DNA from: Chromatiales bacterium
Lineage (GTDB): Bacteria > Pseudomonadota > Gammaproteobacteria > UBA6429 > Thiohalophilaceae
Reading direction: 5' to 3'
Length of the DNA: 56,113 nucleotides
Assembly (NCBI GenBank): GCA_027076325.1
Contig: JALTJZ010000044.1
Coordinates: 1,319-57,431, forward strand
Shown here one piece after another: positions 26,905 to 35,033 of the stretch. Positions within the stretch are counted from its first letter, which is position 1. Each line of letters starts with the position of its first letter. The notes beneath the pieces are model-generated. The model ran no database searches. It was not told the DNA's origin and was given only the letters and a program-made list of their open reading frames with translations. The position numbers and the translations under genes are program-made.

Positions 26905-27994
26905 AATCAACAAAAAACTAAACACGGATCCAGGTAAGGCCAGTATATTGATTGTGGACGACGAGCGTGCAAATGTTGTTTTATTAGAAAAAATACTTGC
27001 TTCAAGAGGTTATAGCAATGTAGTGGGGACTCAGGATCCTGAGCAGGCTTTATCATTATATCAGAAACATAATAGTGATCTGGTTTTATTAGATCTTAAT
27101 ATGCCTGTTCTTGATGGTTACGCCGTGATGGAACAATTTAAGAGCCTGACAGAAAAGCCGCTGCCACCAATTTTGATTTTAACCGCACAGCATACACAGA
27201 GCTTTCGCCAACGAGCTTTAGATAGTGGGGCTATTGATTATGTAACTAAACCGTTTGATGCACTGGAATTATTATCCCGTGTGCACAATTTATTAGAAGT
27301 ACAAATGGCGCATAAGTATATGCGTTACCAGAATGAGATACTTGAACAGAAAGTGCAGGAACGAACGCGTGAAATTCATGAAACCCAGTTACAGGTTGTA
27401 AGGCGGCTTGGTCGTGCAGCAGAATATCGTGATGAAGAAACGGGGTTGCATATTATACGCATGAGCAAAATTTCAGTAGTTGTTGCCCGCGCTGCTGGAA
27501 TGAATGAGGAACAATGTAATTTGTTGTTAAATGCGGCACCCATGCACGACATTGGTAAAATAGGTATACCGGATAATATATTGCTGAAACCCGGAAAGTT
27601 TAATTCTGAGGAGTGGGAAATTATGAAGACGCATGCACAAATCGGTGCAGATATTTTATCCGGTGATGATTCAACTTTAATGCTAATGGCTCATGATATA
27701 GCATTAACTCATCATGAGAAATGGAATGGCAGTGGCTACCCAAATAATTTGAAAGGTGAAGATATACCGTTGGTTGGCCGTATTACTGCATTAGCTGATG
27801 TCTTTGATGCGCTTACTTCAATCAGGCCATATAAAAAAGCATGGTCGGTTGAAGATGCTGTTAAATTAATAACAGAAGAACGTGGCCAGCATTTTGATCC
27901 GGTACTAGTGGATTGTATGTTGAGTAAAATGGAAGAGATTATTCGCATTAAGGACGAATATGCAGAACCTGATATTGTTTACAGCGCTTCGTAA
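26897..27994 (+). CDS. Response regulator with HD-GYP c-di-GMP phosphodiesterase domain
   Basis: The 365-residue protein has an N-terminal receiver (about 14-135: acidic pair in ILIVDDE, phospho-Asp in LVLLDLNMP, Lys in VTKPF), a helical linker and an HD-GYP domain (about 165-350). The catalytic motifs are complete: MHDIGKIGIPD (HD), a distal His (MKTHAQIG), THHEKWNGSGYP (HHE and GYP) and ADVFDALTS. It is of the RpfG type, hydrolysing c-di-GMP, usually to GMP. The 8-nt overlap with the upstream DctB-like kinase indicates translational coupling and a sensor-to-c-di-GMP output. An intact receiver and intact metal ligands make activity likely. Confidence 0.95.
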   Translation: MDKINKKLNTDPGKASILIVDDERANVVLLEKILASRGYSNVVGTQDPEQALSLYQKHNSDLVLLDLNMPVLDGYAVMEQFKSLTEKPLPPILILTAQHTQSFRQRALDSGAIDYVTKPFDALELLSRVHNLLEVQMAHKYMRYQNEILEQKVQERTREIHETQLQVVRRLGRAAEYRDEETGLHIIRMSKISVVVARAAGMNEEQCNLLLNAAPMHDIGKIGIPDNILLKPGKFNSEEWEIMKTHAQIGADILSGDDSTLMLMAHDIALTHHEKWNGSGYPNNLKGEDIPLVGRITALADVFDALTSIRPYKKAWSVEDAVKLITEERGQHFDPVLVDCMLSKMEEIIRIKDEYAEPDIVYSAS

Positions 27995-28057
27995 TTTGAG
28001 TATTGCATATAGGATGTAGTTGTCGATCTCAGGCAGAATGCGACTTAACGAAAGTGG

Positions 28058-28077
28058 TTGCAACATCCTTGTTGCAA
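28058..28077. repeat. Perfect 8-bp hairpin downstream of porin gene
   Basis: TTGCAACA-tcct-TGTTGCAA forms a compact perfect hairpin between the convergent HD-GYP and porin genes. No T tract follows on either strand, so it is at best a weak terminator or an RNA 3'-end stabiliser. Confidence 0.5.
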
Positions 28078-28089
28078 TTAAGCTGTGCC

Positions 28090-29157
28090 CTAGAATTTAT
28101 AAATTAAACCTAAAGACAAAGAACTTGGGTTACCGCCATTCACAGTTTTCACTTCATCACCGTGTCCACCATCAACGGCCTGAAATTTTGCATTTGCATC
28201 ATTATCTGTGGCGCCATAGGCAATGTAAACCTGGGCTTTCTTATCCAGTTTATGGAATATGCCTAAACCGATTTTAGTTGCACCGGTATCGGGTGTGCCG
28301 TCGGCATCGTCAACGACCAGATATTGAGCACGAATATCTGTTTTTTTACTGATTTTAAATTTGGCATTCAGGCCTGTTGCATCACGATTCCATTGTGTTT
28401 TGTCTGCTGAATCAATTGTTTCATAGAAAGCGCCAATTTGAGCTATACCAAATTGGTATTTGGCTCCAATACGTAATGCATCAACATTCCCTGCTTTGCT
28501 TTGGCCTTCCCATGATTCATTTGCAATACCCAACCATAAAGGTCCTGATTTATAACGCAAGCCTAAGCCATACATATTTTTGTCGGTATTGTCTGTTGGA
28601 CCTGATGTACCCTTTTCAGGATCGTTAGCATACATTGCTTCAAATATTAATGTTTTAGTTTTGTATGCATATCTAATAGAGTTCTTGGCACGTTCATTTA
28701 ACTGGTTACCGTCTGAATAGCTGGCACCTAAAATGGCACGACGCTCACCAACACTGTCACCAAAGATTCCCCATTTAGAAGCAACGTTTTTAAACGGTGT
28801 ATCGTACTGACCTACGGTAATTTGACCAAAGCCACCTTTTAAGCCAGCATAAGTATTTCGGCCAGCCAATGTGCTGCCGCTGCTACCTTCGTCAAAGCGA
28901 ATTTCAGATTCAACCTGATAGATAAATTTAAAATTACCGGCAGGAAGTTGACCTTTAAAACCTAGACGGCTGGAGTTGCTTGATACGCCAATACCATCAT
29001 TAGTAACCGAAGGATCATCCCGATCACTGGAGTCGATTGAAACATGGACTTTGCCATAAATTTCTAATTTGTCATCAAGAATCTTAGCTGCAAATGCAGA
29101 ACTGGTTGGTAATAAGATGCTAGCAACCGTTGCTGCGATGATCATATTTTTATTCAT
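28090..29157 (-). CDS. Gram-negative general porin (trimeric, porin-4 type)
   Basis: The 355-residue protein has a signal peptide (about 1-24, cleavage near SAFA-AK), begins the mature part with KLEIYGKVHVSID, and ends in the classical outer-membrane C-terminus LSLGLIYKF with terminal Phe. Internal beta-strand repeats such as FKFIYQVESEIRFDEG and NTYAGLKGGFGQITVGQYDTPFK are typical of porins of this family, where this loop forms the constriction. It is a diffusion pore for small solutes. The ATG at 29157 is chosen because it gives the signal peptide; a further in-frame upstream start is not plausible. It is a single-gene unit. Confidence 0.93.
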   Translation of the reverse strand: MNKNMIIAATVASILLPTSSAFAAKILDDKLEIYGKVHVSIDSSDRDDPSVTNDGIGVSSNSSRLGFKGQLPAGNFKFIYQVESEIRFDEGSSGSTLAGRNTYAGLKGGFGQITVGQYDTPFKNVASKWGIFGDSVGERRAILGASYSDGNQLNERAKNSIRYAYKTKTLIFEAMYANDPEKGTSGPTDNTDKNMYGLGLRYKSGPLWLGIANESWEGQSKAGNVDALRIGAKYQFGIAQIGAFYETIDSADKTQWNRDATGLNAKFKISKKTDIRAQYLVVDDADGTPDTGATKIGLGIFHKLDKKAQVYIAYGATDNDANAKFQAVDGGHGDEVKTVNGGNPSSLSLGLIYKF

Positions 29158-29374
29158 TTTGTTTCCCCAAAAAATTAAGTTAGAAAATCTTGCGTCGTAT
29201 TTATTGGGGGGCATTTTGAATACAATTTATGACAGTGAAGTTACAAAAAAAATAAGCTTTTATGACAGGTGCAATGGTTTTGTATTCATCTTGCTATTTA
29301 TGTAGTCTGGATGTAGTGTAGAAAAATCTGAAAGTAGTAATACATTGTTCCTGGATTACTATGACCATACATAG

Positions 29375-29405
29375 GTCATTGCGAGCGGTAGCGAAGCAAT
29401 CTGGT
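29375..29405. repeat. Dispersed palindromic repeat, copy 3 (half element)
   Basis: Only the left arm of the family is present (GTCATTGCGAGCGGTAGCG followed by AAGCAATCTGG). It overlaps a small separate inverted repeat ATGACC-N7-GGTCAT (29361-29379). It lies between the porin promoter region and the end of the Sel1 gene. Confidence 0.7.
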
Positions 29406-29473
29406 TTACTGTATGAATATGAAGTTATTTATAAAATAAAAAGAGGGGGTAAACGATAAGAAATATCGTTGGC

Positions 29474-30073
29474 TTACTTTGCACGTTTTTGCCAGTAGTC
29501 AGCCAGTTTTTTATCTTTTTTAAGTCCGAATAAGCCTTTTTGATAGGCTTCAGCCAGTGCCTGGGCAGCTTGCTTATGGCCTTTAACGGCCGCTTTATAC
29601 CACCACGATAAAGCTGCTTTGGGGTCGGCTTTGCTGCCACGGCCAAAGGCCAGCAATACGCCTAAATTATATTGTGAATCCGTGTGTCCCTGTTTAGCCG
29701 CTTCAGTCCACCAATATAAGGCATCTTTTTTACTGGGGTAGCCAAATTTCTGGCTCATGTACATTACCCCTAAATTATAGGCTGCATCTGCGCTGCCGTA
29801 GAAGGCTGCACGCTTAAACCATTTTTTTGCGAGTTTGTAATCTTGCTTAACCCCTTTTCCTTTCATATACAGAAGACCAATGTTGTACATCGCATCAGCA
29901 TTGTCCTGTGAAACCTCATTGCTGCGCGCAAGTGGCAGCCACAGTTTCAGGGCTTGCTCATAGCGGCCTGCACTGTAAGCTTCAAAACCCTCTTGTAACG
30001 GGCTGGCGCTGGTAGCCGGGCTAATACTGTAAAGCAGGAGTAGGGAGATAATTTTTAATGGGAACAAACGCAT
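29474..30073 (-). CDS. Sel1-like repeat (TPR-family) periplasmic protein
   Basis: The roughly 199-residue protein has a signal peptide (about 1-22, ending PATSAS) followed by about four Sel1-type repeats of 36 residues, recognisable by segments such as AMYNIGLLYMKGKGVKQD, AAYNLGVMYM and SQYNLGVLLAFGRGSKAD. These form an alpha-solenoid used for protein-protein contact. It is likely exported to the periplasm. ATG 30073 is used because the longer frame starts at a TTG. It stands alone, 106 bp downstream of argF on the same strand. Partner unknown. Confidence 0.85.
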   Translation of the reverse strand: MRLFPLKIISLLLLYSISPATSASPLQEGFEAYSAGRYEQALKLWLPLARSNEVSQDNADAMYNIGLLYMKGKGVKQDYKLAKKWFKRAAFYGSADAAYNLGVMYMSQKFGYPSKKDALYWWTEAAKQGHTDSQYNLGVLLAFGRGSKADPKAALSWWYKAAVKGHKQAAQALAEAYQKGLFGLKKDKKLADYWQKRAK

Positions 30074-30178
30074 AAAATTCAAATCCGGCGTAATGCCCTG
30101 TATTTAATACAGGTGCAAATAGAATGAAGTTACCTTCTATAGCGTCCTTAAATGTAAATGCTTTAGTCCGTTTTCAGT

Positions 30179-31078
30179 TTATTTAACAAGCAAATATTCA
30201 AGTAATGCTTTTTGGCTGTGCAGGCGGTTTTCTGCTGCTGTCCAGACAATACTTTGTGGGCTGTCCATCACCTCTGCCGAAACTTCTTCACCGCGGTGTG
30301 CGGGTAAACAATGGGTAAACACGGCATCTTTATTGCCTAGTTGCATTAATTTAGAGGTAACCTGGAAACCTGCAAATGCTTTTTCGCGTAGCTTTTGTTC
30401 CTCTTCCTGCCCCATGCTTGCCCAAACGTCGGTGGCTATCATGTCACTGTTTTCAGCGGCTTCTTCGGGGCTATTGGTAAGTGCGATACGATCACCGGCA
30501 GCTTTTACAATAGTAGCATCCGGTTCATAGCCTTTGGGCGTTGCAATATTGAGCTTAAAGTCAAACTGGCGCGCGGCATTAATATAAGAGTGGCACATAT
30601 TATTGCCATCACCAATCCAGCTTACTGTTTTACCTTGAATACTATCGCGGTGTTCACAATAAGCCTGCATATCGGCTAATAACTGGCAGGGGTGATACAG
30701 ATCGGTTAGTGCATTAATGACCGGCACACTGGAATTGGCTGCAAAAGTTTCCACCATCTTGTGTGAAAAGGTACGGATCATAATCACATCCACCATGCTG
30801 GACAGCACACGGGCACTGTCTTCAACGGGTTCGCCTCGGCCTAGCTGGGTATCGCGTGGCGATAAAAAGATAGCATGGCCACCAAACTGGCTCATCGCCG
30901 CTTCAAATGAAACACGGGTACGGGTGGATGATTTGTCAAAGATCATCGACATCACTTTATTTTTTAACGGCTCAAAAATTTCACCACGATGTTGCATGGC
31001 TTTTAATTCAATCGCGCGTTGGGTTAAACGATTTAACTCGTTTGCCGGAATATCCAATAAAGTTAAAAAATGTGTCAT
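30179..31078 (-). CDS. argF: Ornithine carbamoyltransferase
   Basis: ArgF condenses ornithine and carbamoyl phosphate to citrulline. The 299-residue enzyme shows the carbamoyl-phosphate motif [10 protein letters not shown], the HPCQ motif (YHPCQLLAD), the ornithine loop (around SMGQEEE) and the HCLPAHR active-site Cys motif near residue 258. It follows argD by 17 nt on the same strand, so the pair forms an argD-argF operon. Confidence 0.97.
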   Translation of the reverse strand: MTHFLTLLDIPANELNRLTQRAIELKAMQHRGEIFEPLKNKVMSMIFDKSSTRTRVSFEAAMSQFGGHAIFLSPRDTQLGRGEPVEDSARVLSSMVDVIMIRTFSHKMVETFAANSSVPVINALTDLYHPCQLLADMQAYCEHRDSIQGKTVSWIGDGNNMCHSYINAARQFDFKLNIATPKGYEPDATIVKAAGDRIALTNSPEEAAENSDMIATDVWASMGQEEEQKLREKAFAGFQVTSKLMQLGNKDAVFTHCLPAHRGEEVSAEVMDSPQSIVWTAAENRLHSQKALLEYLLVK

Positions 31079-31095
31079 TGTCTTTTCAATCTGCT

Positions 31096-32268
31096 TTATT
31101 TTATAAAGTCTTTAATCAGTGCGGTAACTTTTTGTATAATCTCGTTTGCCTGATCATCACTAATAATTAACGGTGGCAATAAACGCACTACTTTTTCTGC
31201 GGTTACATTTAACAATAACCCCTGTTGCAGTGCCTGCTGCATCAATTCCCCACAGGGACGGTCAAGTTCAATTGCCAGCATCAGCCCTTTACCGCGTATA
31301 TCAACAATTGTAGCATTGTCGGCAAATTCATTTTTTAATTGTGCCAGCATCGTTGTGCCCAGTGTTTTACTGCGTGTGGCAAGGGATTGCGCTTTCATAA
31401 CATTAACAACGGCAAGGGCGGCGGCGCAAACTAGCGGATTGCCACCATAAGTACTACCATGGTTACCCGGCGCAAACAGTTCGGCGGCTTTGCCTTTTGC
31501 AAGACAGGCACCAATCGGTACGCCATTACCCAGGGCTTTAGCTAATGTCATAATGTCGGGTGTAATGTCGGTATGTTGAAATGCAAACCATTCACCGGTT
31601 CGGCACATACCGGTTTGTATTTCATCGAGTATCATTAACCAGTCGTTATCGTCACAGAGTTTTCGAATACCGTTAAGATAATCTGCATCGGGGATGTTGA
31701 CACCGCCTTCGCCAATAATTGGCTCAACAAGTACAGCAACAACATTTTTGTTATTTTTTGCAATGTTTTCGATGGCTTCCAAATCGTTATAAGGTGCGCG
31801 AACAAAGCCTTGCACTAATGGCTCAAAACCAGCGTGGACTTTGCGGTTGCCCGTTGCCGAAAGCGTTGCAAGGGTGCGGCCATGAAAGCTGCCGTCCATC
31901 ACAATAATGGCGGGTTCGGCAATGTCTTGTTGGTGACCGTATAAACGTGCAAGCTTGATAGCGGTTTCGTTGGCCTCGGCACCGGAGTTGCTAAAAAAGG
32001 CATTATCCATGCCACTTAACTGGCAAAGCTCGGCCGCGAGTTTTTCCTGGTTTGCAATGTGGTACCAGTTTGAAGTATGGATAAGTTGTTTGGCTTGTTT
32101 GGCAATCGCCATGGCCACATCCGGGTGGGCATGACCTAAACTACAAACCGCCACGCCACTGAGAATGTCGAGGTAGGGCTTGTTGTCCGTGTCCCATAAT
32201 GTAGCGCCTTCACCTTTTACAAAAGTGACGGGTAAAGGCGCATAGTTTTTCATTAAATAGTCAGACAT
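31096..32268 (-). CDS. argD: Acetylornithine aminotransferase
   Basis: ArgD is a PLP enzyme that converts N-acetylglutamate semialdehyde to N-acetylornithine; relatives also serve lysine synthesis. The protein (about 390 residues from ATG 32268) begins [16 protein letters not shown], typical of the family. It has the PLP-binding Lys in [15 protein letters not shown], the Asp of [15 protein letters not shown], and [14 protein letters not shown] longer upstream frame adds nine unrelated residues and is not used. It is the first gene of argD-argF. Confidence 0.96.
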   Translation of the reverse strand: MSDYLMKNYAPLPVTFVKGEGATLWDTDNKPYLDILSGVAVCSLGHAHPDVAMAIAKQAKQLIHTSNWYHIANQEKLAAELCQLSGMDNAFFSNSGAEANETAIKLARLYGHQQDIAEPAIIVMDGSFHGRTLATLSATGNRKVHAGFEPLVQGFVRAPYNDLEAIENIAKNNKNVVAVLVEPIIGEGGVNIPDADYLNGIRKLCDDNDWLMILDEIQTGMCRTGEWFAFQHTDITPDIMTLAKALGNGVPIGACLAKGKAAELFAPGNHGSTYGGNPLVCAAALAVVNVMKAQSLATRSKTLGTTMLAQLKNEFADNATIVDIRGKGLMLAIELDRPCGELMQQALQQGLLLNVTAEKVVRLLPPLIISDDQANEIIQKVTALIKDFIK

Positions 32269-32440
32269 TGTTTTTAGCAGAAGCCCCACTTCCATTTATA
32301 TAAATTAAAAAAGCAGCCATTCAAAATGACCGCCTGGATATTGTTCGAGCCTGTCTTTTGCCCATGTTTGTCCCGCATTTGATAGCGGAAAACCATCAAT
32401 TCTAGTCTTTTAGATGAATTTAGGCAAATACTGGGCAATA

Positions 32441-32475
32441 AAAAACCGGCCTGGAGAAACCTGCAGGCCGGTTTT
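32441..32475 (-). terminator. Rho-independent terminator of the PuuD-N-like gene
   Basis: On the minus strand a GC-rich stem (AAAACCGGCCTG with CAGGCCGGTTTT) with a loop of about 10 nt is followed by a T run, 20 nt after the stop of the gene at 32495-33094. Confidence 0.92.
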
Positions 32476-32494
32476 AAGTGTTTACTTTCTGGAT

Positions 32495-33094
32495 TTAGAA
32501 AGTAAGACCGTGGCCGTAACCCACCATTGTCATTAACATGGGAACAGACAAGACGGTGTTAGTACGTGAAGCCATTAATGCAGTGACTTTAGCACTTGCA
32601 ATTTGCTCTGCAGTTGCGTCAACAATGCCTAAAATTTTCTTCTGGTTTGGCCAGATAAAAACCCAAACATTGAATAACATAATCGTACCCAACCAGGCGC
32701 CCAGACCAATTACTTCGAAGTTGTCGGCAAAAGTAAAGGCCGCAACAGCACCGTTAACACCTTCGGGTACAGGTAAGTTCTTCAGTGCGCCAATACCTGT
32801 TATCCAGGTTGCAACGGCGGCCCAACGGAACCAGAGCAGTGCACGTGGAGCAACGTATTTGTTGATAGCAGCAGGGCCGGGGCCGTCTGAGTCGGCTAAT
32901 GCTGCACCCACGCCGGGAACCTGTACAAAGTTGAAATAGTAAAGTAAGCCAATCCACACAACACCGGCTAAGACATGCAGCCAAACCTCTAGTGCAAGTA
33001 AATTAAAGCCTGAAGTGGCCGCCGCAAAGTAAATGACAATGGCTAAGATAAAGCCGGTTGTAATGGTACCGGTTACCGATTTTAATGGGTTCAT
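32495..33094 (-). CDS. Membrane protein of the PuuD N-terminal (urate oxidase N) family
   Basis: The 199-residue protein has about five membrane helices (segments near residues 12-30, 35-55, 85-105, 127-148 and 172-195). The motif EVWLHVLAGVVWIGLLYYFNFVQVP is characteristic of the urate-hydroxylase PuuD N-terminal domain, whose helix His residues are candidate haem or metal ligands. PuuD proper is about twice as long and ends in a cytochrome c domain, which is absent here, so a urate oxidase role is unlikely without a partner. Similar short proteins are common in marine gammaproteobacteria. The gene stands alone with its own terminator. Confidence 0.8.
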   Translation of the reverse strand: MNPLKSVTGTITTGFILAIVIYFAAATSGFNLLALEVWLHVLAGVVWIGLLYYFNFVQVPGVGAALADSDGPGPAAINKYVAPRALLWFRWAAVATWITGIGALKNLPVPEGVNGAVAAFTFADNFEVIGLGAWLGTIMLFNVWVFIWPNQKKILGIVDATAEQIASAKVTALMASRTNTVLSVPMLMTMVGYGHGLTF

Positions 33095-33278
33095 AATGTG
33101 TTTATCCCCTGTATATTAGGTTTATCGTTATCGGGCTTTTATTAAAAGCCGGGTTATAAAAAGTTTGACTAGTTTACTACAGTATTCAGGCGCTGACACC
33201 CCTAAATAGAATAGGGTTAAATGGGGACAGGATAAGCTTCAATAGGATTCCTCAGCTTAATCGCGTAATATTCAATTC

Positions 33279-34832
33279 GTGGATGCCATTGAATTAAGTT
33301 TATTTTCCAATCGTTTAGCTGCCGTTTGTGATGAAATGGGCGCTATTTTACAGCGCGCGGCTTTTTCACCCAATATTCGAGACCGGTTGGACTATTCCTG
33401 TGCCATTTTTGACGCAAAGGGCGATTTATGCGCGCAGGCAGCCCATATTCCGGTGCATTTAGGCAGTATGGCCTATGCCATGCAGTCGATTGTTTGTGAC
33501 TTTGACTGGCAGCCGGATGACATGCTCATCGTGAATGACCCTTACCTTGGCGGTACACATTTACCTGATGTGACCTTAATTTCCCCGCTTATCAACAATG
33601 GCAAACTGCTGGCCTTTGTTGCCAATAGGGCTCACCATGCAGATATTGGAGCGGATTCACCGGGGTCGATGCCAATCTCATCGAGCCTGGAAGAAGAGGG
33701 GCTGATTATTCCCCCCAGTTACCTTGTTCGCCAGGGGGAACTCCAGCATAGCGTGATGGACAAACTTACGGCTGCAACTCGTCAACCCCAAAGCATGCAA
33801 GGAGACATTGCTGCGCAGATGAGTGCTAACCGAACCGGTTGTCAGCGTTTAAATGAAATGATCGGTGTATTGAATGTTGATGATGAGTTTGCGTTTTCAG
33901 CGGCACTCGATGCGTTAAATGATTATGCTGAACGGCTTGCCAAACCTGTTTATAAAAAAATCCCCGATGGCCAGTACAGTTTTACCGACTATATGGATGA
34001 TGATGGCCAGGGGCAGCAGCGTATTCCCGTTATGGTTTGTATTACTGTGCAAGGCAATCAGATTGATGTGGACTTTAACGGCACGGCCGCGCAAGTGGCT
34101 GGTAATATCAACTGCCCGTTATCGGTGGCCGCGGCCGCAGTCTATTATGTTTTTCGTTGCTTGCTACCAGTACATACACCGGCCTGTGCTGGCAGCTTTC
34201 GTGCTATTCATCTGAAAGCACCGGAAAAATGTTTAGTGAATGCCAGCCGACCGGCTGCCGTTGCCGCCGGTAATGTGGAAACCAGCACACGCATTGTGGA
34301 TGTGCTTATTGGTGCCTTGTTGCAAGCTATCCCAGAACAACTTGCAGCGGCCAGTCATGGCAGTATGAACAATGTGGCGATGGGCTTTATCGGCGACAGT
34401 CAACAAGCCGCCTGGGATTATTACGAAACCATTGGCGGTGGCATGGGTGCAAGTGCCCATGCAAAAGGTTTAACGGCGGTGCAAACACACATGACCAATA
34501 CATTAAATACACCGGTTGAAGTTCTGGAAACAAGTTACCCGTTACGTATAAAACAGTATGCTATTCGTAAAGGCTCGGGTGGCGCAGGGAAAAATAGCGG
34601 AGGTGACGGGATTATTCGTGAATATGAATTTAGCCATCAAGCCAGAGTAACCTTGTTAACCGAACGTCGCGACCTGTCACCCTGGAGTGTCGAAGGGGGC
34701 GGTGAAGCACAGCCGGGAAAAAACAGTTTAAACGGAAAAACACTGCCCGCTAAAATCAGTGTGCAGGTAAAGCAAGGTGACTGTTTAAAAATCGAAACAC
34801 CGGGTGGGGGAGCATGGGGAAAGCGGGTGTAA
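33279..34832 (+). CDS. HyuB-family protein (hydantoinase/5-oxoprolinase beta-type subunit)
   Basis: The 517-residue protein matches the COG0146 HyuB family from its first residues (DAIELSLFSNRLAAVCDEMG, then AAFSPNIRDRLDYSCAIFD and AQAAHIPVHLGSM). The motif NDPYLGGTHLPD is the catalytic/metal-region signature and GNVETSTRIVD is also conserved. Members pair with HyuA to open hydantoin or 5-oxoproline rings with ATP, or form acetone carboxylase subunits. No hyuA is next to it, so it is an orphan subunit here. The start is a GTG with a poor ribosome site; a stop codon 21 nt upstream (at 33258) excludes a longer frame. Substrate not assignable. Confidence 0.88.
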   Translation: MDAIELSLFSNRLAAVCDEMGAILQRAAFSPNIRDRLDYSCAIFDAKGDLCAQAAHIPVHLGSMAYAMQSIVCDFDWQPDDMLIVNDPYLGGTHLPDVTLISPLINNGKLLAFVANRAHHADIGADSPGSMPISSSLEEEGLIIPPSYLVRQGELQHSVMDKLTAATRQPQSMQGDIAAQMSANRTGCQRLNEMIGVLNVDDEFAFSAALDALNDYAERLAKPVYKKIPDGQYSFTDYMDDDGQGQQRIPVMVCITVQGNQIDVDFNGTAAQVAGNINCPLSVAAAAVYYVFRCLLPVHTPACAGSFRAIHLKAPEKCLVNASRPAAVAAGNVETSTRIVDVLIGALLQAIPEQLAAASHGSMNNVAMGFIGDSQQAAWDYYETIGGGMGASAHAKGLTAVQTHMTNTLNTPVEVLETSYPLRIKQYAIRKGSGGAGKNSGGDGIIREYEFSHQARVTLLTERRDLSPWSVEGGGEAQPGKNSLNGKTLPAKISVQVKQGDCLKIETPGGGAWGKRV

Positions 34833-34844
34833 ATATAAAATAGT

Positions 34845-34897
34845 TTAACCACGAAGAAGAACCTGCCCCACAAAGTATTTGTGTTCTTCGTGGTTAA
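34845..34897. repeat. 14-bp inverted repeat downstream of hyuB-like gene
   Basis: TTAACCACGAAGAA (34845-34858) is perfectly repeated in inverted form (34884-34897) around a 25-nt loop. Sequences of this CCACGAAGAA type are familiar dispersed repeats in many bacterial genomes. It may act as a transcript-end hairpin for the gene upstream; no T tract follows. Confidence 0.75.
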
Positions 34898-34932
34898 TTT
34901 CGTAAATATATGAAAAAATAAATTTAGAGTCG

Positions 34933-35013
34933 TCATTGCGAGCGATAGCGCTGCAATCTTAATGATATTAGGTATAACGCAATAAGATTGCCGCGCTATC
35001 GCTCGCAATGACC
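34933..35013. repeat. Dispersed palindromic repeat, copy 4 (most intact)
   Basis: The whole 81-bp element is a near-perfect palindrome: GTCATTGCGAGCGATAGCGC at the left, its inverted copy at the right, and an inner pair TGCAATCTTA / TAAGATTGC. The right end is only 20 bp before the start codon of the asparagine-synthetase-like gene, so the hairpin could sit in that gene's leader. Confidence 0.88.
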
Positions 35014-35033
35014 ATTAACAACGGAACAAAAAA

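Noticed and set aside
34637-35008. 123-residue minus-strand frame spanning the end of the HyuB-type gene and the repeats
   Set aside because: It is made of repeat sequence and the antisense of a well-supported gene.
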